The position numbers and the translations under genes were made by a program. From NCBI GenBank assembly GCA_002419145.1, contig DIFN01000054.1, positions 1-7,836 on the forward strand: DNA of 7,836 bases, written 5' to 3'. Of this stretch, positions 1 through 5,827 are shown one piece after another; the first letter of the stretch is position 1; every line of letters begins with the position of its first letter. The notes below the pieces were generated by a model. It made no database searches. It was given only the letters and a program-made list of their open reading frames with translations, and was not told the DNA's origin. This stretch comes from Mageeibacillus sp. UBA5747. Lineage in GTDB: Bacteria; Bacillota; Clostridia; Saccharofermentanales; UBA5734.

Positions 1-18
1 CTCCTGATATTGAAATCG

Positions 19-60
19 CTTAGGCCAGGCGATAAACTACGCCAGCCAAGTCGCTTTTCT
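19..60 (+). terminator. Possible rho-independent terminator of an upstream gene
   Basis: An imperfect hairpin can be drawn: CTT/AAG (19-21 with 48-50), GGC/GCC (23-25 with 45-47) and GGCG/CGCC (28-31 with 40-43), with one bulged base, a small internal loop and an 8-base loop at 32-39. It is followed by a modest T-rich stretch (TCGCTTTTCT, 51-60). The T-tract is interrupted and does not start directly at the stem, so this is only a candidate. It would end transcription of a + strand gene lying left of the window. No coding region is seen in 1-106. Confidence 0.33.
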
Positions 61-106
61 CCATTATACTCAAGCGGCAGGAGCGTGGATCGCAGCCGCA
101 CACGGG

Positions 107-135
107 TTGCCAAAATTAGATTCACAGTGTATCAT
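107..135 (+). promoter_or_regulatory. Probable sigma-A promoter of the metK transcript
   Basis: TTGCCA at 107-112 and TATCAT at 130-135 are separated by exactly 17 bases and each differs from the housekeeping consensus at one or two positions. Transcription would start near 142, about 60 bases before the SAM riboswitch, which fits a riboswitch-led mRNA. The bases between the predicted start and the aptamer show no feature I can name. Confidence 0.6.
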
Positions 136-204
136 AAATTCGTCGTTTCCCTTTTTCGATCAGCTGGTCGCCAAGGTTACCGACAGTAATTTCATATTGG
201 ATCA

Positions 205-302
205 TCTTATCAAGAGTGGCGGAGGGACTGGCCCTTTGAAGCCCGGCAACCGCGGTCAAGCAGCGGTGCCAATTCCAGCAGGTGAAAACCTGGCAGATGA
301 GG
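205..302 (+). promoter_or_regulatory. SAM-I (S-box) riboswitch aptamer ahead of metK
   Basis: The S-box core is nearly complete: AGAG, GGAGGGACTGG, CCC, TGAAGCCCGGCAACC, GGTGCCAATTCC and CAGCAGG appear in the right order and spacing. P1 pairs TCTTATC (205-211) with GATGAGG (296-302, with G-U pairs). P3 pairs ACCGC (249-253) with GCGGT (263-267). P4 is CAGGT (279-283), a GAAA loop, then ACCTG (288-292). This family binds S-adenosylmethionine and, when bound, stabilises P1. The 3' strand of P1 can instead pair with CCTCTTC at 323-329 to form an antiterminator. High SAM should therefore turn off metK, whose product makes SAM. The gene context confirms the assignment. Confidence 0.97.
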
Positions 303-319
303 ATTGTTTTTGTACGACT

Positions 320-348
320 AAGCCTCTTCGCCAGAAGTGGCTTTTTTT
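320..348 (+). terminator. Riboswitch-controlled intrinsic terminator
   Basis: AAGCC-T-CTTC (320-329) pairs with GAAG-T-GGCTT (334-343) across a GCCA loop, with one T-T mismatch, and seven T residues follow at 342-348. Its 5' arm overlaps CCTCTTC (323-329), the segment that the 3' strand of riboswitch P1 can capture as antiterminator. The two folds exclude each other, which is the standard transcriptional off-switch of S-box leaders. Confidence 0.93.
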
Positions 349-356
349 ATTCCAAG

Positions 357-377
357 TGGCGCTTTTATCTTGCGCCA
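357..377 (+). other. Small hairpin between terminator and metK RBS
   Basis: TGGCGC (357-362) and GCGCCA (372-377) form a perfect 6-base-pair stem with a 9-base loop, ending just before the metK ribosome binding site (AGGCAGGA, 381-388). It reuses words of the terminator (AAGTGGC at 335-341 and 354-360; GCCAGAA at 330-336 and 374-380), so it may be a partial duplication of it. Function is unknown. Confidence 0.4.
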
Positions 378-394
378 GAAAGGCAGGATCATTC

Positions 395-1588
395 ATGAAA
401 CGAGAAGGACACTGGCTGTTTTCGTCAGAATCGGTGACGGAGGGCCATCCAGATAAAATGTGTGACCAGATTTCCGATGCCATCCTGGATGCCATCCTAG
501 AGCAGGACCCCAAAGCCCGGGTGGCCTGTGAAACCGCGACGACGACTGGTATGGTCATTGTCATGGGCGAGGTAACGACCACTGCCTATGTCGATATCCA
601 GGGCATTGTGCGCGATACAGTCCGGAGTATTGGCTACACCGGCCACGAGGCAGGATTTGACGCGGATGCCTGTGCTGTGCTGACGACCATTCATGAACAA
701 TCTCCGGACATTGCGCGGGGTGTTGACCATTCTCTCGAAAACCGTGCCGGCGAAGACGCCGATGAGCTGGCAACCGGTGCGGGTGACCAGGGTATGATGT
801 TTGGCTTTGCCAATACGGACACACCCGAGCTGATGCCGCTGCCGATTTCCCTGGCCCATGCCCTGACCCGGCGTCTGGCTGAGGTCAGGAAGACAGGCAT
901 GGCCGATTTTCTGCGCCCGGACGGCAAGGCCCAGGTCACGGTTGCCTATGATGGCATCAAACCTGTCCACATTGACACGGTTGTCGTTTCGACGCAGCAC
1001 AGTGAGTCGGTCAGCTCCAGAGTCCTGTCTGAAGCGATCCGCGAACTGGTGATCGATCCGGTGATCCCGGAGGACTTGATCGATGAAAGAACACGCATCC
1101 TGATCAATCCAACCGGCCGCTTCGTCGTTGGCGGCCCTCAAGGTGACTCCGGTCTGACCGGGCGCAAGATTATTGTTGATACGTACGGCGGATATGCTCG
1201 CCATGGTGGGGGTGCATTTTCCGGCAAGGACCCGACCAAAGTTGACCGCTCTGCTGCCTATGCGGCCCGCTATGTCGCCAAAAACATCGTCGCCGCCGGT
1301 CTCGCTGAAGCGTGCGAAATCCAGCTCGCTTATGCCATCGGCGTAGCCCACCCGGTATCCGTCATGGTGGACACCTTCGGCACCGGATTGATTGCTGATG
1401 CGCGGATCGTCGAACTCATCACCCGGCATTTTGACTTGCGCCCGGCGGCGATCATCCGGGATCTCGATCTGTTGCGCCCAATCTACCGCCAGGTAGCGGC
1501 CTATGGCCATATGGGTCGTCCTGACCTCGACTTGCCATGGGAACGGACTGACAAAGCCGCCACCCTGCGCGCCGATGCCGGAATCTGA
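395..1588 (+). CDS. metK: S-adenosylmethionine synthetase (methionine adenosyltransferase)
   Basis: The enzyme makes S-adenosylmethionine from methionine and ATP, releasing phosphate and diphosphate, in the cytoplasm; it normally works as a tetramer. The 397-residue product has the usual family length. It opens with the N-terminal signature FSSESVTEGHPDK (His18 binds the ATP phosphates), carries the GAGDQG methionine/ATP-binding motif at residues 128-133 and the glycine-rich GGGAFSGKDPTKVDRS loop from residue 271. The start at 395 is chosen because AGGA (385-388) lies six bases upstream and the signature begins about ten residues later. The reading frame stays open far upstream (to 107), but that part is the riboswitch. 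Expression should be controlled by the SAM-I riboswitch. The 3' end overlaps the helicase gene by 14 bases. Confidence 0.98.
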   Translation: MKREGHWLFSSESVTEGHPDKMCDQISDAILDAILEQDPKARVACETATTTGMVIVMGEVTTTAYVDIQGIVRDTVRSIGYTGHEAGFDADACAVLTTIHEQSPDIARGVDHSLENRAGEDADELATGAGDQGMMFGFANTDTPELMPLPISLAHALTRRLAEVRKTGMADFLRPDGKAQVTVAYDGIKPVHIDTVVVSTQHSESVSSRVLSEAIRELVIDPVIPEDLIDERTRILINPTGRFVVGGPQGDSGLTGRKIIVDTYGGYARHGGGAFSGKDPTKVDRSAAYAARYVAKNIVAAGLAEACEIQLAYAIGVAHPVSVMVDTFGTGLIADARIVELITRHFDLRPAAIIRDLDLLRPIYRQVAAYGHMGRPDLDLPWERTDKAATLRADAGI

Positions 1589-3905
1589 AATCACACTCCA
1601 AGGTCAGGTCGAAGAGATCATCTTCGAGAATGAAGCCAGTGGCTATCGCGTCCTGGCGATCAGCGGCCTGGAAAATTTCATCGCAGTTGGCCTGTTCCCG
1701 GGTGTCACGCCAGGAGAACGGGTCGAACTGACAGGTGAATGGGTCGAACATCCCAAGCATGGCCGCCAGTTCAAGGTGAGCCAGTGCAAGCCTGTCCTGC
1801 CTGATGGTGAGGACGCGATTTATCACTACCTCAGTTCCGGACTGATCAAGGGGATCGGCCCCCGCACAGCGGCCCGCCTGATCAGCTTGTTTGGGGCACA
1901 AACCCTGGAAGTCCTGCGCCATGAGCCAGAGAAGGTAGCCCGCGTCAAAGGCATCGGCGCCAGGAAAGCGGAGAGAATCGCCACCCAGCTGGCAGAAAAG
2001 CTCGAATACCAGGAGCTGGTTTTATTTTTGTCTCCGCATGGGATTGGCACCGGCCTGATTTTCCGGATTTTCCGAGCCTGGGGATCCTTGGCTGTGGATC
2101 GCATCCGGGCCAACCCCTATGACTTGGCCGAAGAAATCGACGGGATCGGCTTTCTGACTGCAGACCGGATTGCCTTGTCCCTGGGGATTGCGCCAGATCA
2201 TCCGGAACGACTCGCGGGTGCTTTGAAATACCAACAGCTGCAGGCTGCCTACCAAGGCCACACCTGGCTGCCTCGCGAAGACCTGCTCCAGCAATCCGCC
2301 CAGATGCTCGACCGGACCCCCGCAGATCTGGAGCCCGTGCTCGAAGACCTGATCCTGACTGGCCAGCTGGTCGCCTTTGACGATCTGGCTGGTTCGGCAA
2401 CTTCCAGCCTCAGAGCCTTCGCCCCCCTGCTGCCGGGGGAAATCCCAGTGTCCGGTCTCCGACTGGCTTTACCGATTTATTACCAGATGGAAAAATCAGC
2501 AGCCCGCCGTTTGATCAGCTTGCTGGCAACCCCCCCATCACGGTTTGCCAGCTGGCAGGAAGAAACGACAGCTGAGGCTGTCATTACTGAAACCAGCCGG
2601 GAGCTCGGCCTGGAGCTGGCGCCAGAACAATCCCTGGCTTTAAAAATGGTTCTGCACCAACCTTTTTCTATCCTGACAGGTGGACCGGGTACAGGTAAAA
2701 CCACCATCATCCGAGTTCTGACAGATTGTTTCAGACTCAAGGAGGGCAAAGTCCTGCTGGCAGCCCCTACAGGTCGAGCTGCGAGGCGCCTTTCTGAACT
2801 GACCGGCTGTCCGGCCCAGACACTGCACCGCCTGCTGGCTTTGCCCTTTGGCGGCCAGTCTGGCCCATCCGATGGTGCGGCGGCCTGGATGGAAATGAGT
2901 GGCGATGTATCCTTGAATTGCGATCTGCTGGTTGTTGATGAAGTATCCATGCTCGACATCGTTTTGTTCCGCAGCCTGCTGGATGCAGTCATCCCCGGGA
3001 CCCGGGTCCTCCTGGTCGGCGACGCCGACCAGCTGCCGGCGATCGGACCGGGCCAAGTCCTTTGGGACTTGCTGAGTAGCTCGTGTGTGCCAAACGTTCG
3101 CCTGACCCAGGTGTTCCGCCAGTCTGCCCAGAGCTTGATCGTCAGAAATGCCCACCAGATTCTCAAGGGACAGAAACTGGAACTCGACCAAAGTTTTGCC
3201 AGCAATTTCATTTTCGTGGTCAAAGACCAGGCAGATGCCATGGCACAAGCTGTGGTCAAGCTTTATACCGATATCCTGCCCAACCAGTATGGATTTGATC
3301 CGCAACGGGATATCCAAGTCTTGACGCCCTCCCACAAAGGCCCGGCCGGGACGGTCGCGCTGAACCAGACCTTGCAAGGTCCTGATGGTGATGACATGGC
3401 TATCGTCGCCCATGGTGTTCGCTTTGGCCTGGGTGACAAGGTCATGCAGATGAAAAATCAGTATGAACTGGGCTGGACGCTGGTTTCTCCTGAGCCAGAC
3501 AAGCCAGCCAAAGGCAAAGGTGTATTCAACGGTGAGGCAGGTTTCATCACGGATTTGGATCCGGAAGAAGACGAGCTGACCGTTTTATTTGACGATGGCA
3601 GGGAAGCGCAGTACGACCGAGGTGCACTGGAAGATCTGGACCTGGCCTATGCCATCACGATCCACAAAAGCCAAGGGAGTGAGTATCCGGTCGTTATCCT
3701 GGTCATTCCCCCTACTGCGCCACGCCTCCTGACGCGAAATTTGCTGTATACGGCAGTCACCCGGGCCAAGCAAAAGCTGCTGCTAGTCACATCGCGCGCT
3801 TTGCTGGCCAGCATGCTGGCCAATAACCAGGCCAACCGGCGCAACACAAGTTTAAAAGAGTGGCTGGTTTGCTTCCAGTCTCGACCAAGCGGCTGCGATG
3901 CTTGA
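1575..3905 (+). CDS. recD2: RecD2-type (RecD/TraA family) ATP-dependent DNA helicase
   Basis: A superfamily 1B 5'-3' DNA helicase of the stand-alone RecD2 type, linked in other bacteria to DNA repair and replication-fork maintenance. The product is 776 residues, as expected (known members are about 715-800). The order is: an OB-like N-terminal region, a helix-hairpin-helix region with two GIG motifs (about 89-140), then the motor. Visible motor motifs are Walker A GGPGTGKT (369-376), Walker B DEVS (455-458), motif III GDADQLP (482-488), VFRQ (513-516), HKSQGSE (697-703) and YTAVTRAK (725-732). All key residues are present. A Pro/Lys-rich insert of about 17 residues (633-649) precedes VFNGE in domain 2B. 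The start at 1575 matches the usual family N-terminus; a longer frame starts at 1503 inside metK. No clear ribosome binding site is seen, so translation is probably coupled to metK. Confidence 0.95.
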   Translation: MPESEITLQGQVEEIIFENEASGYRVLAISGLENFIAVGLFPGVTPGERVELTGEWVEHPKHGRQFKVSQCKPVLPDGEDAIYHYLSSGLIKGIGPRTAARLISLFGAQTLEVLRHEPEKVARVKGIGARKAERIATQLAEKLEYQELVLFLSPHGIGTGLIFRIFRAWGSLAVDRIRANPYDLAEEIDGIGFLTADRIALSLGIAPDHPERLAGALKYQQLQAAYQGHTWLPREDLLQQSAQMLDRTPADLEPVLEDLILTGQLVAFDDLAGSATSSLRAFAPLLPGEIPVSGLRLALPIYYQMEKSAARRLISLLATPPSRFASWQEETTAEAVITETSRELGLELAPEQSLALKMVLHQPFSILTGGPGTGKTTIIRVLTDCFRLKEGKVLLAAPTGRAARRLSELTGCPAQTLHRLLALPFGGQSGPSDGAAAWMEMSGDVSLNCDLLVVDEVSMLDIVLFRSLLDAVIPGTRVLLVGDADQLPAIGPGQVLWDLLSSSCVPNVRLTQVFRQSAQSLIVRNAHQILKGQKLELDQSFASNFIFVVKDQADAMAQAVVKLYTDILPNQYGFDPQRDIQVLTPSHKGPAGTVALNQTLQGPDGDDMAIVAHGVRFGLGDKVMQMKNQYELGWTLVSPEPDKPAKGKGVFNGEAGFITDLDPEEDELTVLFDDGREAQYDRGALEDLDLAYAITIHKSQGSEYPVVILVIPPTAPRLLTRNLLYTAVTRAKQKLLLVTSRALLASMLANNQANRRNTSLKEWLVCFQSRPSGCDA

Positions 3906-4683
3906 GCACGCCCGACTGCAAGGCATCCTGTTTCCTGACATCTGCCTGATCTGCCGGCGCAGTGTCAGTGCCAGCAGCGGCGTTCCGAACTTGTGTCGCC
4001 GCTGCCTGGGTCAATTGCCATGGCGGACCAGAGACCCGGTCATGTCCTGGCCAGCTGAATTAGCCAGGGACTGGGCGTCCGATCCTGACCTGTCCCAAGT
4101 CAAACGCCTGGACTTTCTGATCAGGACAAGTGAAATCCTGGTTGCCTGCGACTATGAGCCTCCCATCCGGGAGGGCTTGCTGGCGCTGAAATTTTCTGAT
4201 GCCAGTGAATGGCACCGGTTACTGGCCGGTCTTCTGGTGCTGACCGTCCGGCGCCAGAGAAAGCGCTATTCAGCTGTCGTCGCTGTCCCTCTCCATGCCC
4301 AGAGACAGACTGAGCGGGGTTATAACCAAGCTGGCCTTCTGGCTGCATCACTGGCTGCTGAGCTTGATTTGCCCGACTGGTCAGCCTGGCTGCACCGGAC
4401 CAGACGAACCGAGCGCCAGAGCGCCCAAACCAGCCGCCAGGCCCGGCTGCATAATCTGGCTGGTGCCTTCGCTTGGACCGGACCTGCCAATTTGCAGCCT
4501 GCTCGAATCTTGCTGGTTGATGACATCCTGACGACAGGGGCGACCCTGGCTGCGGCCGCTTGGCCACTTTTCCAGCACGGTGCCCATGTGACCGGACTGG
4601 TGGTGGCATCGAGTCACCACCCGCCCGATACAAGACCTGGCCAGTCGCCTGACCAGCCACATGATACGCAGTGGCAAATCTGA
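3898..4683 (+). CDS. comF: ComF-family protein (zinc finger plus phosphoribosyltransferase-like domain)
   Basis: The 261-residue product has the ComFC/GntX layout. An N-terminal four-cysteine zinc finger (C16-x2-C19 and C33-x2-C36) follows the typical opening LFPDICLICRR. The middle has the family signature AVPLHAQRQTERGYNQA, then a region ending in NLAGAF. The PRPP-binding motif LLVDDILTTGATL lies around residues 205-217, with Asp208, Asp209 and Thr212-Thr213-Gly214 all kept. In Bacillus and other naturally competent bacteria ComFC helps take up single-stranded DNA, but homologues are widespread in bacteria not known to be competent, so the role here is uncertain. The gene starts 8 bases before the helicase stop, so the two are translationally coupled, pairing two single-stranded-DNA related genes. 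The last 20 or so residues are polar and poorly conserved in appearance. Confidence 0.92.
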   Translation: MLEHARLQGILFPDICLICRRSVSASSGVPNLCRRCLGQLPWRTRDPVMSWPAELARDWASDPDLSQVKRLDFLIRTSEILVACDYEPPIREGLLALKFSDASEWHRLLAGLLVLTVRRQRKRYSAVVAVPLHAQRQTERGYNQAGLLAASLAAELDLPDWSAWLHRTRRTERQSAQTSRQARLHNLAGAFAWTGPANLQPARILLVDDILTTGATLAAAAWPLFQHGAHVTGLVVASSHHPPDTRPGQSPDQPHDTQWQI

Positions 4684-4696
4684 ACAAATGGGCGGG

Positions 4697-4725
4697 TTCA
4701 CAAATGCCTTGCCAGCAGGTATACT
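4697..4725 (+). promoter_or_regulatory. Probable distal promoter of the cysE operon or of a leader RNA
   Basis: TTCACA (4697-4702) and TATACT (4720-4725) are separated by 17 bases, a good housekeeping-type promoter just 13 bases after the comF stop. Transcription would start near 4732, giving a leader of about 350 bases before cysE. A direct repeat ACAAATG (4684-4690 and 4700-4706, 16 bases apart) overlaps the -35 element and could be a regulator site. No terminator for the metK operon is visible before it, so readthrough into cysE is possible. Confidence 0.55.
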
Positions 4726-4731
4726 AAAGAC

Positions 4732-4970
4732 AGCCTGGAATGCTCGTATCCTTTCGATTTTTGAACCAACATGACGTAAACGGGAGTCTGGAGTCAGTGT
4801 GGCGGACGGTCAGGTCTCCAAGCTTCGGCTTGACAGAGAAAGACCAGAAACCACCGCAGGACACCCACCTGGCAAGATGCTAGGTGTCAAAAAGGAAGGA
4901 ACGGCATCCCGGGTCTTTTCGCGCTCAGGAGAAAGACCTTGGAAAATGTTGCCTGGATTACCGGGCAGGT
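4732..4970 (+). ncRNA. Candidate structured leader or small RNA upstream of cysE, class unknown
   Basis: This gene-free stretch contains several strong inverted repeats. Hairpin A: GGTCT (4813-4817) with AGACC (4841-4845), topped by CAAGC-TTCG-GCTTG (4819-4832), and optionally closed by GTGG (4799-4802) with CCAC (4851-4854). Hairpin B: CACCTGGCA (4866-4874) with TGCTAGGTG (4878-4886), one G-U pair and an AGA loop. Hairpin C: GGTCTTT (4912-4918) with AAAGACC (4932-4938). Hairpin D: TTGCCTGG (4949-4956) with CCGGGCAG (4961-4968) and an ATTA loop. The stretch lies between two likely promoters. I do not recognise a T-box, S-box, SRP RNA, 6S RNA or other known riboswitch. It could be a cis-acting leader of cysE or an independent RNA. 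Folding is by eye only. Confidence 0.38.
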
Positions 4971-4980
4971 CCCAGATCTA

Positions 4981-4989
4981 TGGTATACT
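4981..4989 (+). promoter_or_regulatory. Probable extended -10 promoter proximal to cysE
   Basis: TGGTATACT is an extended -10 element (TG-n-TATACT) with the same TATACT hexamer as the distal promoter. There is no good -35 at 17 bases (CCGGGC region), as is common for extended -10 promoters. Transcription would start near 4996, giving a leader of about 87 bases that includes a short (AC)5 run at 5045-5054. Confidence 0.5.
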
Positions 4990-5082
4990 TTTAGCGCAAA
5001 AATCTGTAAGAAATGCATTCAGCCTGCCTTGCAACCTGTGCCATACACACACACGGATCTGGCTGATCAAAAGGGGAACTCC

Positions 5083-5808
5083 ATGGGATTGCTCGCCGAT
5101 GCCAAATCCATTGTCCAGCGCGACCCGGCGGCCAAGAATATCTGGACCGTCCTTCTGTTATATCCAGGCTTTCATATCCTGATCTATCATCGCCTGGCAC
5201 ACTGGTTTTACCGCCACCACCTGAATTACATCGCCCGCTGGATTTCCCAGACCGGTCGCTTCTGGACCGGAATCGAAATCCATCCCGGGGCCAAGATCGG
5301 CAAAGGTTTGTTCATTGACCACGGCATGGGGATTGTCATCGGCGAAACAGCTGAGATCGGTGACAATTGCACGATTTACCATGGCGTCACACTGGGTGGA
5401 ACTGGCAAAGACAAAGGCAAGCGCCACCCGACGCTGGGCAACAATGTCCTGATCGGAGCAGGAGCCAAATTGCTCGGCCCCTTCAGGGTTGGTGACAATG
5501 CCATGATCGGAGCCAATTCCGTCGTCCTGCATGAGGTGCCTGACAACGGAACTGTGGTCGGTGTTCCCGGAAAATTGGTCCGCCACAAGGGCAAGCCAGT
5601 CAACCATGGTGCTTTGCTCGACCATGATCGGGTGCCGGATCCGATCGAACAGGAGATCTGTCAGCTGCTGCACCGAGTCGCAACGATGGAAAAGGCCCTG
5701 GCTGAATACACGGGCCATGAGATCCACAATCCGTTCAAAAGTCGGTTGACCAGCCTGTCCTGTTCTGTGCCGCTGACCACCAAATCTCACCCCAACGACT
5801 CAGAATGA
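5083..5808 (+). CDS. cysE: Serine O-acetyltransferase
   Basis: This enzyme transfers acetyl from acetyl-CoA to L-serine, giving O-acetylserine, the precursor that cysteine synthase turns into cysteine. The 241-residue product is the short form, lacking much of the N-terminal helical domain of the E. coli enzyme. The left-handed beta-helix hexapeptide repeats run from about IEIHPGAKIGKG to VVGVPGKLV. The catalytic Asp-His pair is D79-H80 (FIDHGMG), and H115 in KRHPTLG matches the second catalytic His of E. coli CysE. The GVTLGGTGKDKGKRHP segment is the family signature. The start at 5083 is preceded by AAGGGGA (5071-5077); the frame extends upstream to 4939 without a better start. A polar C-terminal tail of about 60 residues follows the beta-helix, where CysE enzymes often bind cysteine synthase. 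cysS follows after 19 bases. Confidence 0.95.
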   Translation: MGLLADAKSIVQRDPAAKNIWTVLLLYPGFHILIYHRLAHWFYRHHLNYIARWISQTGRFWTGIEIHPGAKIGKGLFIDHGMGIVIGETAEIGDNCTIYHGVTLGGTGKDKGKRHPTLGNNVLIGAGAKLLGPFRVGDNAMIGANSVVLHEVPDNGTVVGVPGKLVRHKGKPVNHGALLDHDRVPDPIEQEICQLLHRVATMEKALAEYTGHEIHNPFKSRLTSLSCSVPLTTKSHPNDSE

Positions 5809-5827
5809 TACTTGGAGGCCTAACGCA

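Noticed and set aside
62..68. Perfect TATAAT on the minus strand (63-68) with a 14-codon minus-strand frame starting at 64
   Set aside because: The start codon would lie inside the -10 box itself and no reasonable -35 is found, so neither a divergent promoter nor a leader peptide is well supported.
107..394. Reading frame of metK continuing upstream to a TTG at 107
   Set aside because: This stretch is the SAM-I riboswitch and terminator, and the MetK signature begins just after the ATG at 395, which has its own ribosome binding site.
497..1594. Long open frame (365 codons) on the minus strand across metK
   Set aside because: It is antisense to a certain gene, has no recognisable motif and is explained by the high-GC codon pattern of metK.
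4799..4809. GTGGCGGACGG, identical to a conserved word of 16S rRNA
   Set aside because: The match is only 11 bases and the flanks do not continue as rRNA.
4885..4906. Resemblance to the SRP RNA core (TGTCA followed by GGAAGGAA)
   Set aside because: The bases before GGAA are A-rich and cannot form the short stem that closes the SRP tetraloop, and the AGCAG side of the loop is absent.
4887..4926. T-box-like core, AGGAAGGAACGGC followed by TTTTCGCGCTC, ahead of cysE
   Set aside because: The invariant TGGNACC needed to pair with the tRNA CCA end is missing, no specifier loop with a Cys codon or AGTA motif is seen, and no T-tract follows the next hairpin.
5045..5054. (AC)5 dinucleotide run in the cysE leader as a phase-variable tract
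   Set aside because: Five units are too few for frequent slippage, and it lies outside the coding region and the promoter spacer.
4799..5182. Open frame of 127 codons starting with GTG upstream of cysE
   Set aside because: It runs into the cysE coding region in another frame, has no ribosome binding site and no recognisable protein pattern.
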